A stretch of 64,000 nucleotides of DNA from Legionella septentrionalis (GCF_003989745.1 NZ_RZGS01000001.1:124001-188000), one strand, 5' to 3'; positions 28,153 to 37,470 are shown, counted from the first letter of the stretch. The notes: generated from the letters alone by a model not told the origin. Numbers and translations: made by a program.

Positions 28153-29964
28153 ATGCGGTCAAATATTCCCTCATTTAAGTTGATTATATTGGTTTGTGTG
28201 CTTGCCTTGGCAAATTGCACGCAGGTATCAAACAGTAACCCGCCGCAGGAAACTCTTCAAGAAACCCTGGCAATAGCCAACCCCTACACACTGCCTGCTG
28301 ACGCATATCTTGCTTTGGGCAAAAATCATGCAGGAGATGAACAGCAATCCTATTATTTAATGGCCGCAGGCCGTTTAATTCATGATGGTCAGTTAAAGCA
28401 GGCAAATGCAATTCTAGCACGAATGCACGACACAACGCCCTCATCACAGCGTGAAAGGAACATATTACTGGCGAAAATAGATTTGGCGAAAGATGAGCCA
28501 CGCTCGGCAATTCGCCGTTTGGCGGCAGTAAGCACGGTAAATTCACTACCTGTCTATTATCAGGCACAATTTCACGATGTATTGGCACAAGCTTATCAAT
28601 CCAGTGGCAATGCCGTGGAATCGGTAGCAGAACGCATCAAGCTCGGCCAATTACTTCCTGATGTAAAATCGCAGGCTAATAATTTGCGTGCATTATGGCT
28701 GACGTTGACGACATTGCCTGTAGCTGAGCTTAACACATTGGCTATAGAAACTGCGGATGGTTCCGAATTAAAAGGGTGGATGCAGCTGGCTTTGATTTCA
28801 CGCAAGAATTACCGTGATCCGCAGGTTATGGCCGCTGACATAAGGCATTGGCAAGCGCAATACCCAGAGCACCCTGCCAATAGGATTTTTCCCCTACATC
28901 GTAGTGAAGAGCGTTTGCTTGCATCGCCAAGACAAGTTGCATTGTTGCTGCCGACCACGGGTCCCTTGGCAGGTCCTGGAAACGCAATTCGGGATGGGTT
29001 CATGGCAGCTCACGCGGCAGGGAAGGGACAGAATACAAAAATAAAAGTTTATAACACCCATTCTGCAAACATAACGACGCTTTATGAACAAGCGGTGGAT
29101 GAAGGAGCAGATTACATCGTCGGCCCTTTGACCAAGGCAGATGTGGCAATAGTAGGGGGGCTTGAGCATCCGGTCCCTACTTTATTGCTGAATGATTACA
29201 ATGGATCCGCTAAAAATAACGTGTATCAATTCGGACTTTCTCCCAGTAATGAAGCTAAACAAGTGGCAGTTAAAGCCCGAAAACAAGGCCACAGCCGGGC
29301 TTTAATCATCGCCCCTGCAGGAACTTGGGGTGATGAAGTATCCTTGGCTTTCATGAACCAATGGCGAGCTAGCGGTGGGCGCGTGGTGGATACCTGGCAT
29401 TACCAGCCGAAGGAAGATTTAGACAATTCGGTTCGTGAATTTCTACGCATTACCCAGGGAGAGGCGCGGAAAAAAAATTTGCAGCGTTTATTCGGGCGCA
29501 ACCTTGAAGGAGTACCCATGCGCAGGCAGGATTTTGATATGATTTTTCTCCTGGCTTATCCTAGCAAGGCCCGGCAAATTATGCCCCTGTTAAAATATTA
29601 CTATGCAGGAGATGTGCCGGTTTATTCGACTTCAAGCGTTTATGCCGGCAGTATCAATGCATTAAAAGATAGGGATTTAAACGGGATCATTTTTTGTGAT
29701 ATGCCTTGGGTTTTTACACACCATTCAGGGAATAAAAACTGGCCGGAACAGTTTAACAGCTACAATCGTTTATATGCCCTAGGCATGGATAGTTATGCTT
29801 TAGCCACCCAATTAAATCAATTACTCTTGTTCCCTGCTTTAGGTGTTAACGAAAAAAGCGGGATTTTATATTTAAGCCCCAATCAGCAAATTGCCCGCGT
29901 TTTGACCTGGGGGCAGTTTAAACAAGGAATGGCGAAACCACTGGGCGACAAAGTGGTTGCTTGA
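28153..29964 (+). CDS. lpoA: Penicillin-binding protein activator LpoA (outer-membrane lipoprotein)
   Basis: 603 residues from ATG at 28153. The signal peptide ends in a lipobox (LALANC), so Cys near residue 23 is the lipidated residue. The N-terminal half is TPR-like helical repeats (residues 45-260). The C-terminal half is a periplasmic-binding-protein fold starting QVALLLPTTGPLAGPGNAIRDGF near 280. This two-part layout is LpoA, which reaches through the peptidoglycan to activate PBP1A. The divergent rsmI partner supports the call. An upstream ATG at 28096 would put extra residues before the signal peptide and is unlikely. Confidence 0.93.
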   Translation: MRSNIPSFKLIILVCVLALANCTQVSNSNPPQETLQETLAIANPYTLPADAYLALGKNHAGDEQQSYYLMAAGRLIHDGQLKQANAILARMHDTTPSSQRERNILLAKIDLAKDEPRSAIRRLAAVSTVNSLPVYYQAQFHDVLAQAYQSSGNAVESVAERIKLGQLLPDVKSQANNLRALWLTLTTLPVAELNTLAIETADGSELKGWMQLALISRKNYRDPQVMAADIRHWQAQYPEHPANRIFPLHRSEERLLASPRQVALLLPTTGPLAGPGNAIRDGFMAAHAAGKGQNTKIKVYNTHSANITTLYEQAVDEGADYIVGPLTKADVAIVGGLEHPVPTLLLNDYNGSAKNNVYQFGLSPSNEAKQVAVKARKQGHSRALIIAPAGTWGDEVSLAFMNQWRASGGRVVDTWHYQPKEDLDNSVREFLRITQGEARKKNLQRLFGRNLEGVPMRRQDFDMIFLLAYPSKARQIMPLLKYYYAGDVPVYSTSSVYAGSINALKDRDLNGIIFCDMPWVFTHHSGNKNWPEQFNSYNRLYALGMDSYALATQLNQLLLFPALGVNEKSGILYLSPNQQIARVLTWGQFKQGMAKPLGDKVVA

Positions 29965-30425
29965 ATAAAGCAGTCTTTTTTTATGGTTGCAGTAGTCAAT
30001 ACAGACTGGCTCCCTCCATGCCGTTAAAGCGGATGATTTGCCTATGTGTGCAGGCGGGCGTTTTGATTTTAGCCTGCCATCACCAATGCGTTCTAATCTA
30101 TTCGGCAAACGGTACGTAAGGAAGCTTGCTTACCTTTATGGACTGTATCAAACAAATAAACGCCGTAGAATTTTGTTATTAGGCAAAAATGGAGTCAACT
30201 TATGCACAATCAGCGCTCTTATCATTTGTCAGCTACAAACTTATTCCGATGGTTGTTTAGAGTTGGGGGTGCAAATAACAAGAGTTACCCAGTGATATCA
30301 ATACGCTCGAAAAGAGCTAATGTTTTTTCGCAATATTTTTCTAATTTTAATTTCACCAACACAATATTTATTTAAAAGCTTTCCTCCAATAAAATAAGTA
30401 CCTGTAGCCAAATATCGTTTATTTC
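29965..30425. other. 461-bp gap after lpoA with no supported gene
   Basis: The stretch has no reading frame with a good start site. A frame at 30038-30295 begins with TTG and gives a basic 85-residue peptide of no clear family. In related bacteria yraN follows lpoA; a few residues there (GKRYVRKLAYLYG, then ILLLGKN) faintly recall YraN, but the catalytic GEIDL segment is missing. It may be the eroded remains of that gene. No RNA gene or mobile element is visible. Confidence 0.4.
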
Positions 30426-30725
30426 TTAAATTAAGCAGAACCACCCCTGCAAAAGAAGTGGCTTCCAAAACACAAAATCATTATCAATATAATTATTAAT
30501 TGCCGAAGGCTTTTTATTATACATGGTGCCGTCGCTTGAAGTATTGGAACAAGTTATTACAATATTTTCTTTTTTGCATATAGACGTGATGAGCGATCCC
30601 TTAGCTACTTTCACTGAATAGCCATCGCCGCTGAGAATTTTACAATCAGTATCTTGCAACCAAATTTCATTTGCTGCAAAACAATTAGAGTATCCAGCAA
30701 ATATAATTATAAAAAATACTTTCAT
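30426..30725 (-). CDS. Small secreted hypothetical protein
   Basis: 99 residues. The first 18 (MKVFFIIIFAGYSNCFAA) form a signal peptide, probably cut after CFA. The mature part has four Cys residues (CKIL, SICKK, TCSN, WFCLI), which could form two disulfides in the periplasm. AAGGG lies about 10 bases before the ATG. No family recognised. It stands alone with sparse intergenic sequence on both sides. Confidence 0.5.
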   Translation of the reverse strand: MKVFFIIIFAGYSNCFAANEIWLQDTDCKILSGDGYSVKVAKGSLITSICKKENIVITCSNTSSDGTMYNKKPSAINNYIDNDFVFWKPLLLQGWFCLI

Positions 30726-30917
30726 GATAGCTTGCCCTTCTTAGGCATTATCATAGTGCATGTGTAGTTATATCCTCTATTTTTTGATAATTGCTCCTGT
30801 CTCTTGGATAAAACATCGTCGTTAAAAATGGATCAATTTTCAGTTGCGGAGTGGATCATTTCACATTGTAGTTAAGGTTGAAATTCGGATATTCGAATGT
30901 GGAAGAGTTGCGGCATA

Positions 30918-31361
30918 TTAACTGTTATAATCGCTTTGCAGTTCAAGCGGCATCAATTCCTGCAGGCGTACGTACAAGCTCATGAGTTGTTCGCAAAATA
31001 CATGCAGCTGCTGGCGATTTTCCCACAATTGGTAATCTGAACCTTTGCGGAATGCTTGTTGACGGGCAAGCAGCGTGAGCAGCTGCTTTTCTTGTTTGGA
31101 AAGACCCAAATGTTGGTTAAGCTCAAGTAATTCCTCTAGGTTTTTAAATTGCTTGCCATTGCGGTGATCGTGCATTAAATAAGCTTTCAGAGTTAACTCA
31201 AAAGCAATATGGATTAGGGAAATCACAGGCAATAATGCATCCACGCTTAATTGTTCATCAATGGGAATTTCGCCGTTGCTTTTTAGCAAATATTCAGCGC
31301 AATAAGCATGTTGAGTAGCAATGTTTAATAATTCCAGCGGGCTTAAAAATTGTTTTTCCAT
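30918..31361 (-). CDS. All-helical hypothetical protein, possibly HEPN-like
   Basis: 147 residues, predicted almost entirely helical. LLNIATQHAYCAEYLLKSN followed by SLIHIAFELTLKAYLMHDH has the spacing of a HEPN-type helical bundle (an acidic residue in helix 2, Lys-Ala-Tyr in helix 3). The catalytic R-x4-6-H motif of RNase HEPN proteins is not clear, so it could be a non-catalytic member. It lies 21 bases downstream of the SDR reductase gene on the same strand and may be in its transcript. The HEPN assignment is by eye. Confidence 0.5.
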   Translation of the reverse strand: MEKQFLSPLELLNIATQHAYCAEYLLKSNGEIPIDEQLSVDALLPVISLIHIAFELTLKAYLMHDHRNGKQFKNLEELLELNQHLGLSKQEKQLLTLLARQQAFRKGSDYQLWENRQQLHVFCEQLMSLYVRLQELMPLELQSDYNS

Positions 31362-31382
31362 AAAAACTCCATTACTTAAAAA

Positions 31383-32171
31383 TTACAGCAAATGCCGGCC
31401 GCCATCTACGTGCAAGGTTTCACCGGTCACAAAAGGATTTTGCGCCAGTGCGAGTAATGCTTGGGCAATATAGAGAGGTTCTCCATGTTTTTTTAGCGGC
31501 GTTTGCGCGATGATTTTTTCTTGTATGGCTTTAGACAGTTGATTCTCGCCTTCCGGCCAAGCAATAGCACCCGGTGCTACAGCATTAACGCGTACATCCG
31601 GCGCAAACTCACGTGCCAAAACTTTAGTTTGCATGGCAAAAGCGGCCTTGCTTTGGCAATAGATTGCATAGTCTTTTAAAGGTTTTGTCGCATGCAAATC
31701 CGTAATGTTGATGATGCAGCCTTTTTGCTCTGCAAGATAAGGGTATGCACTTTTACTAAGCCAAAATGGAGCGTGCACATTGGCCATAAACAAGTTGTGC
31801 CAGTCTTGTTCGTCAGGTTTGGTAATATCTGTGCGCAGAAACAAAGATGCATTGTTTACTAATAAATCCAGCCGTTTTGCCCATGCAATGGTTTCTTGCA
31901 CTAGTTTCTCGCATACACCCGGATGGGTTAAATCGCCACATAATGCAAACGCACTATTTAACCGTGCTTGATTTAACCGTTGTGTTAGTGCACAAGCGTC
32001 CTCTTTTGCATGCCGGTAATGAATCACTACTTGATAACCTGCACCATGCAAATATTCAGCAATGGTGGCTCCAATTCGCCGCGCGCTACCCGTGATTAAA
32101 GCGACGGGCGCTTGTGTATTTAGCGGATTCAAGGTATGGTTCTCTCCCTCAATTGTGTTAATTAAAACCAA
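31383..32171 (-). CDS. Pteridine-reductase-like short-chain dehydrogenase
   Basis: 262 residues of SDR fold. The cofactor loop reads TGSARRIGATIAEYLH, the TGxxxRxG variant found in PTR1 and FolM pteridine/dihydrofolate reductases. NNAS (near 110), then Asp in TDLHATK in place of the catalytic Ser, YCQSK (YxxxK, near 185) and the C-terminal HVDGGRHL complete it. The Ser-to-Asp substitution is typical of PTR1-type reductases. It is divergent from a methyltransferase/PTPS pair, suggesting a pterin role: reduction of dihydromonapterin, dihydropterin or dihydrofolate by NADPH. The start is uncertain; a TTG closer to the fold is possible. Confidence 0.82.
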   Translation of the reverse strand: MVLINTIEGENHTLNPLNTQAPVALITGSARRIGATIAEYLHGAGYQVVIHYRHAKEDACALTQRLNQARLNSAFALCGDLTHPGVCEKLVQETIAWAKRLDLLVNNASLFLRTDITKPDEQDWHNLFMANVHAPFWLSKSAYPYLAEQKGCIINITDLHATKPLKDYAIYCQSKAAFAMQTKVLAREFAPDVRVNAVAPGAIAWPEGENQLSKAIQEKIIAQTPLKKHGEPLYIAQALLALAQNPFVTGETLHVDGGRHLL

Positions 32172-32198
32172 TTATTGTTTTTATTTTAGATAACAATT

Positions 32199-33311
32199 AT
32201 GAATTTGCTCGAATCTCTTTGCCAACGTCTACGCCAGCAGGGCGAAATACCTTTTGTTGAATTCATGCAATACGCATTATATGCACCAGGGCAAGGTTAT
32301 TACAGTTCCGGACTGCAAAAATTTGGCGTAGCGGGAGATTTTATAACCGCGCCTGAATTAACGCCGTTATTCGGACAAACACTGGCGAACCAATGCCAGC
32401 AAGTGCTGGATACCTTAGATACTCCTGTCTTATTTGAGTTTGGAGCAGGATCCGGGCGTTTATGCGTGGATATTTTAAAGCATTTGCAACACTTAAACAG
32501 TTTGCCTGAAGCTTATTATATTTTGGAGGTAAGCGGTACGCTGCGCCAACGGCAGGAAACATTGATCCATACCGAAATTCCGCATCTGGCTTCCAGGGTG
32601 GAGTGGTTGTCGCAATGGCCGCACAAACCGTTTACAGGCGTGATCATTGCCAATGAAGTATTGGACGCCATGCCTGTGCACCGTTTCATGCAAACAGCAG
32701 ACGGGCTATTGGAAAGTTATATTCGCCTTGATGCAGAAGGCAGGCTTGCTGAGATTTATAAGCCTTGTGAAAATGAGCGTTTGTTGGCGCGTGCCCGTGC
32801 TGTTTTGCCGCCTGGCCTGTATCCTTATCAATCGGAGGCGAATTTATTTTTAGACGCTTGGTTTTGCCATTGCTCAGCTATGCTTGCTGCCGGCGCTTTT
32901 TTCATTTTTGATTATGGTTTTCCACAGCATGAATATTACCACCCCGAGCGTAGGCAAGGGACTTTAATGTGCCATTACCGGCACCAAGCGCATGCCAACC
33001 CATTGGCACATCCGGGCGAGGAAGACATCACGGCGCATGTGGATTTTACCCATGTAGCAGAAGCTGCGTATGCAGCAGGCTTTCACGTGGCAGGCTATAC
33101 TAATCAGGCATCTTTTTTACTGGCTAACGGTTTGTTAAGCTTGCTTGCTTCTATTCCTGATGAGCGTGCGCGCTTTAAAGCCCAGCAAGCAGCCAAACAA
33201 TTATTGCAGGAAAGTGAAATGGGGGAATTGTTTAAAGTGATGGCATTAACAAAAAACATGGATATGGATTTGCACGGATTTCAATTGCACGATAAACGAG
33301 CGAGTTTGTGA
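32199..33311 (+). CDS. MidA/NDUFAF7-type SAM-dependent methyltransferase (COG1565)
   Basis: 370 residues, normal for the family. The motif GDFITAPELTPLFGQTLANQ (near residue 50) and FEFGAGSGRLCVDILKHL (near 90, the SAM loop) are characteristic, followed by ANEVLDAMPVHRF near 150. The mitochondrial member methylates an arginine of respiratory complex I; the bacterial target is not established. The stop overlaps the next start (TGATG), so it is co-translated with the PTPS gene. Confidence 0.9.
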   Translation: MNLLESLCQRLRQQGEIPFVEFMQYALYAPGQGYYSSGLQKFGVAGDFITAPELTPLFGQTLANQCQQVLDTLDTPVLFEFGAGSGRLCVDILKHLQHLNSLPEAYYILEVSGTLRQRQETLIHTEIPHLASRVEWLSQWPHKPFTGVIIANEVLDAMPVHRFMQTADGLLESYIRLDAEGRLAEIYKPCENERLLARARAVLPPGLYPYQSEANLFLDAWFCHCSAMLAAGAFFIFDYGFPQHEYYHPERRQGTLMCHYRHQAHANPLAHPGEEDITAHVDFTHVAEAAYAAGFHVAGYTNQASFLLANGLLSLLASIPDERARFKAQQAAKQLLQESEMGELFKVMALTKNMDMDLHGFQLHDKRASL

Positions 33312-33802
33312 TGGGGAAATATTTAACCACCGTGGAATTGCAGAAAGAATCCATGAAATTTTCTGCAGGCCATACTACCATTTTTTCAGCTACCGAGCGC
33401 GAACCCTTGCATGGGCATATGTATGGGGTTTATCTGGCACTAACCACTTGGGTTGAAGATAATGGCATGACGTTTGATTACCGTTATTATAAAAAACGCA
33501 TCCATGAACTCTGCCGCCAACTCAACCAGACTTTTCTGATGCCGCAATTCTCGCCTTTTTTACAGTATGCCGAAGATGATGAATATTATTATTTTACCTT
33601 CAATCATAAAAAAATTCCTTTTCTTAAAGAAGACGTCACGCTAATGCCTTTAGCCAATATCACCGTGGAAGAATTATCACGCTGGTTTATTAATGAGTTG
33701 ATTAAAGATACGGCAGAGTTAGAACGCCACCGTATTGAACGCATAGTGGTCAAAGTATTCTCAGCGCCCGGGCAGTCGGCAAGCCATAGCTGGGAGCGTT
33801 AA
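33311..33802 (+). CDS. 6-pyruvoyltetrahydropterin synthase family protein, PTPS-III type (Glu in place of Cys)
   Basis: 163 residues from ATG at 33311 (a GTG lies one codon before). The zinc ligands are present: His21 in FSAGH and His34/His36 in LHGHMYG. QueD and true PTPS have a catalytic Cys shortly before HGH; here the segment reads EREPLHGH, with no Cys and Glu31 in the ExxHGH position. That is the mark of PTPS-III, which makes 6-hydroxymethyl-dihydropterin and replaces dihydroneopterin aldolase (FolB) in folate synthesis in several bacteria and in Plasmodium. The neighbouring PTR1-like reductase fits a folate/pterin role rather than queuosine. Confidence 0.8.
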   Translation: MGKYLTTVELQKESMKFSAGHTTIFSATEREPLHGHMYGVYLALTTWVEDNGMTFDYRYYKKRIHELCRQLNQTFLMPQFSPFLQYAEDDEYYYFTFNHKKIPFLKEDVTLMPLANITVEELSRWFINELIKDTAELERHRIERIVVKVFSAPGQSASHSWER

Positions 33803-33835
33803 ATTCAGCCTTGAGGCCAAGGTATAGTGCCAGAA

Positions 33836-33856
33836 CCGGATGCTGAATGCATCCGG
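33836..33856. terminator. Hairpin between convergent genes
   Basis: CCGGATGC at 33836-33843 pairs exactly with 33849-33856 around a 5-base loop. A second small stem (CCTTG/CAAGG) precedes it at about 33819-33833. No T-run follows on either side; likely a shared 3'-end structure. Confidence 0.4.
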
Positions 33857-33885
33857 CCGTAGTTATTCTTAGAGTAAATCCTGGT

Positions 33886-35781
33886 TTAATTTTGCTGATA
33901 GCCTAATTCGCTAGGCAGTGGCGGCTCTTCCTCGTCATTTTTTTTGCGGCCATCAAAAAACTTAGCAGAATAAGAGGGTTTTTCTCTGGTTTGCAGCGAA
34001 TCCCAGGTTTTATGCTGTGCAAAGACTTCATATTCTTCTTGATTAAACTCAGGAAATTCAGCTTCCTTGGGTTGAAATTGCTTGAGGATGAGCTGTGAGG
34101 CAATTGCCAACGCTAACCCCAAGGCCAATACAGCAATTCCTCCCCCCAATGGCAGAAAGGTGAATGAAACAAATACCAGGGGCGGGATGAGTGCATCAAT
34201 GAAGATTGCACGTATCAATTGCAAGGTTTGATAGCGAACCACGCGGGCTTGATATTCCGTTTCTGCCCGCCTTTCCTTGAGCTCCAGGTAGATGAGTTTT
34301 TTACAATCCTCGTCACCCTCCTTAAATTTCTGCATGATGTCTGCAAATTCTTTGTCAGTCGGCGGCTTGCTAAGTTCCCATGCCTTGGCAATGTCGCAGG
34401 AACTGGTGATGGCAGCACTGATGACATTAAGGCTGAAACAAAGGGCAGCCCCAACTATGGCAAAAATTAAAGCAGTGGAAGCAGCGATCGCGGTGGGAGG
34501 AAACAGGAAAGCAGCAAAGACGATAAACGCAGCCAATAAAGCCACAGAATAAGTCAAACCCGTGGCAAGTTTTATTTTTTCATATTTCCAATTAAATTCG
34601 CATGCTTTTTTATCAGCTTTTAATTGGTTAAGTTGTTCTTGAAGAGCGGCATGTTCATTGGTGAATGCTTCATTTTTTAGTTTTTTCTCAATTGCCACTA
34701 TATCGCGTTGGTAGCGTAATATATTGGCGTTATGCCGCGTGCTTTCTTCGTAAAAGCTCCAGGAAACCAAGGCTGCATCGACTAATAATAAACCTGCAGT
34801 GAGCACATTGCCGGCATAACCCGCCATGCCTTTGCCGGTCAGCCAGAAAAAAGTCACTAAATTTACAGTAGCCCAGATTGAATCGTTGAGCAGGGCAAAT
34901 TTGCGTTGTTCCCACTGCGTTTTAAATAACTCATTAACACTCATTTTTTGTTCTGCGTCACTCATCCAGGGGCCTTTGATGGTGTGTTTCAGCAGCAACC
35001 CCAGTTCAATGCCAAAGCGGGTGTAGTATAAAAGCCAGCTCATATAGCCTGTGATGGGCGAAATTTTTGTCAATACTTCTTCAGTCTGCAGCTTGTTGGC
35101 AAAATTTGCCGGCAATAAATCAAGCACGGTCCAAAGGAAAGTCCCGCCCCACACCCAATAGAGGCGGCGCTCATTCACGGCACGCATGGCGTCTTTCGTA
35201 TCTTTGGTGCCGGCATTGCTCAAATCTTCGAGATTTTCCTTAAGCGTTGCTTCCCATTGTGCCTTGGGATTTTTGGTATTGAGTAAATCATCCACTTGCG
35301 CGACGATAACAGGGGCGATGTGTGTGAGGCCTAAATATTTTAATAATTTGTCACCATCAGCCGCTTCTTGCAAAATGGTTTCCGGGTTTTTTTTCTCTTT
35401 CGCGGCCCGCAGCTTAAAGAGCAAATCCGCACAAAGCTTGATGCGTGCGTAGTGGCTGGCATGATTTTGGCGGCGGTGTTCGGCTTCATCCAAAAAAAAC
35501 TGCGCGGAGAAAAGATAAAAAGCAAAATTAAGATCCTGTTCTAACGCTTTGCGTTTTGCATCGCTTAGGTAAGGAAAAATAGCAGGGTTTAAACGATTGA
35601 CCCGGCTTTCGTAAATGTCTATTGAGCCGCGTAGCTCATTTCGTTTGTGGAATACATCTTTCATTGCAAAATCAAGTTTTTCCCCTCTTTCCAATTGCTC
35701 GAAAAGACGGCGTACAGCAGCTTGCGCATTTGCATTGAGTGCCCCGTAGGATGTACTTTCTAGTATGCTGCTGGTCGTCAT
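33886..35781 (-). CDS. Large multi-spanning membrane protein with C-terminal acidic tail, paralogue of the 25347-26804 protein
   Basis: 631 residues from ATG at 35781 (MTTSSILES); upstream ATGs at 35850 and 35901 are possible but lack ribosome sites. A soluble helical N-terminal third is followed by about seven hydrophobic segments between residues 200 and 580, with a charged helical loop (IEKKLKNEAFTNEHAALQEQ) between the two membrane blocks. LLNDSIWATVNL and LTAGLLLVDAALVSW match the other family member in the window. The tail NDEEEPPLPSELGYQQN carries a Glu-rich block of the kind seen in Dot/Icm substrates. No known family recognised. Confidence 0.7.
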   Translation of the reverse strand: MTTSSILESTSYGALNANAQAAVRRLFEQLERGEKLDFAMKDVFHKRNELRGSIDIYESRVNRLNPAIFPYLSDAKRKALEQDLNFAFYLFSAQFFLDEAEHRRQNHASHYARIKLCADLLFKLRAAKEKKNPETILQEAADGDKLLKYLGLTHIAPVIVAQVDDLLNTKNPKAQWEATLKENLEDLSNAGTKDTKDAMRAVNERRLYWVWGGTFLWTVLDLLPANFANKLQTEEVLTKISPITGYMSWLLYYTRFGIELGLLLKHTIKGPWMSDAEQKMSVNELFKTQWEQRKFALLNDSIWATVNLVTFFWLTGKGMAGYAGNVLTAGLLLVDAALVSWSFYEESTRHNANILRYQRDIVAIEKKLKNEAFTNEHAALQEQLNQLKADKKACEFNWKYEKIKLATGLTYSVALLAAFIVFAAFLFPPTAIAASTALIFAIVGAALCFSLNVISAAITSSCDIAKAWELSKPPTDKEFADIMQKFKEGDEDCKKLIYLELKERRAETEYQARVVRYQTLQLIRAIFIDALIPPLVFVSFTFLPLGGGIAVLALGLALAIASQLILKQFQPKEAEFPEFNQEEYEVFAQHKTWDSLQTREKPSYSAKFFDGRKKNDEEEPPLPSELGYQQN

Positions 35782-36048
35782 GATATTGCCCGTTAATTGG
35801 TTAATGTTAGTTATTCTCAAAAAAGAACAAAGTGTATTTTTTTCTGTCATATATAAAATACATGAATTGCTACCCCAAAGCAATGGGAAAAATATTTGCA
35901 TATTAATTATAATTTCAACCGATAAACTAATTTTAGTGTAAAATTATTGACTTGATAGATGGGTTGACTTGTTGCCTAAGGTATGGCACGCAAACATAAT
36001 TTGTTAATTATTAGGCGCACTTTTGCTGCATTATAGGGAAGGGATTCA

Positions 36049-37470
36049 CTATGTTTTTATGGTTTCGCGTTGATACACATCATCAAAACGTATGATGTCA
36101 TCTTCCCCGAGGTAATCGCCGCTTTGCACTTCAATAACATAAAGAGGTTCAATATCTGGGTTGCTCAGCCGATGCCGTGTTTTTTTCGGGATGTAAGTCG
36201 ATTGATTGACCGAAAGATTGAGAATGCGTTCATCATTCACCACTTCTGCCTTGCCGCTCACCACTACCCAATGTTCAGCGCGATGCTGGTGCATTTGTAG
36301 GGATAATTTCGCTCCCGGTTTAATCATCAAGCGTTTGACTTTGAATGTTTCCCCCTGCGCCAATATTTCATAATAACCCCAGGGACGAAAAACCCGGACA
36401 TGTTCATCGGCTAGTTGTTCATGCTCCTTGGCCAGAGCATGGACTAAATCCTTAACTTGTTGGGAATAGCGTTTGTCGGCTACCAGCACTGCATCGGAAG
36501 TTGCTACAATGATTTGATCGCGGATGCCCAAAGTAGTCACTAACGTGTCTTCACTGCTGATGAGGCAGTCACGGCTGTCTTGTGCAATCACTTTGCCATA
36601 AAGGGTATTGCCGTTAGCATCGGCAGGAGTGGCTTCGGCCACAGCAGACCAGCAGCCCAAATCGCTCCAGGGGATGTCAGTAGGGATGAGCATCGCATTG
36701 CTGGTCTTTTCCATAACTGCATAGTCAATGGATTCGCTGCGGCATTGTGAAAAGGCATCCAGGTTTAAGCGCAAGTAATTATGATGCTCAAGCCCTTGTT
36801 TGACGGCATTTTTACTGGCGGCATAAATATCGGGGGCGAATTTTTCCAGCTCATTAAGGTATGCGTCAGCACGGCAGGCAAACATCCCGCTGTTCCAGTA
36901 ATAACGGCCATGGGCTATGAATTCCTCAGCCGTTTTTACATCGGGCTTTTCACGAAAACTTTGTACTTTGTATACTTCATCGCTGAAGGATTTCCCTGCT
37001 TCAATATAACCATATCCTGTCTTTGCAGCGTTAGGTTTTATTCCGAAGGTAACCAATGCTTCATTTTCTGCAACCTTAAGACCTTGTTGCATGACGGCGG
37101 CCCAGGCAGCGTCATCCGCCAGCCAATGATCGGAAGGCAGGATGAGCATGAGTGCATCAGCACCGGCTTTTCCTGTGATATAATGCGCGGCTGCAGCGAT
37201 AGCCGGTGCTGTATTGCGGGCGCAGGGTTCGAGCAGATAAGTGGGGCTAAAATCTGCCAATTGTTCCTGACAAAGAAAATAGTGGGCTTCGTTGCTGATA
37301 ATGATCAGCTCTGTATGCGGCAGTTTCATGACGCGTTGCACGGTTTGTTGCAGCAAAGTAGCATCGCTTTGCAAGCGCAAAAACTGTTTAGGAAAATTTT
37401 TTCTTGATAAAGGCCATAGACGCGTACCGGAGCCGCCAGCTAATACTACGGGAAAAATTTTCTGCCTCAT
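36049..37470 (-). CDS. manC: Mannose-1-phosphate guanylyltransferase / mannose-6-phosphate isomerase
   Basis: 473 residues from ATG at 37470, placed after GGA and just before the nucleotidyltransferase motif FPVVLAGGSGTRLWPLSRK. The second sugar-phosphate motif (FREKPDVKTAEEF) lies near 165. The C-terminal cupin (residues 360-470) has RPWGYYEIL, then HQHRAEHWVVVSG and GDYLGEDDIIRFDDVY, which is the type II phosphomannose isomerase part. The enzyme makes GDP-mannose for capsule, O-antigen or fucose/perosamine pathways. It is a single gene here; the kps export genes 30 kb away may be a consumer. Confidence 0.95.
   Translation of the reverse strand: MRQKIFPVVLAGGSGTRLWPLSRKNFPKQFLRLQSDATLLQQTVQRVMKLPHTELIIISNEAHYFLCQEQLADFSPTYLLEPCARNTAPAIAAAAHYITGKAGADALMLILPSDHWLADDAAWAAVMQQGLKVAENEALVTFGIKPNAAKTGYGYIEAGKSFSDEVYKVQSFREKPDVKTAEEFIAHGRYYWNSGMFACRADAYLNELEKFAPDIYAASKNAVKQGLEHHNYLRLNLDAFSQCRSESIDYAVMEKTSNAMLIPTDIPWSDLGCWSAVAEATPADANGNTLYGKVIAQDSRDCLISSEDTLVTTLGIRDQIIVATSDAVLVADKRYSQQVKDLVHALAKEHEQLADEHVRVFRPWGYYEILAQGETFKVKRLMIKPGAKLSLQMHQHRAEHWVVVSGKAEVVNDERILNLSVNQSTYIPKKTRHRLSNPDIEPLYVIEVQSGDYLGEDDIIRFDDVYQRETIKT

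Noticed and set aside
30200-30208. Exact DnaA box TTATGCACA after lpoA
   Set aside because: A single 9-mer with no cluster or AT-rich neighbourhood, 9 kb from oriC; expected by chance.
30038-30295. Possible remnant of yraN after lpoA
   Set aside because: A few residues (GKRYVRKLAYLYG, ILLLGKN) recall the YraN start and the position is right, but the start is TTG, there is no ribosome site and the GEIDL catalytic segment cannot be found in any frame.
35895-35925. PmrA-like half-site upstream of the 35781 gene
   Set aside because: One 7/9 half-site is present, but no second half lies at the required spacing.
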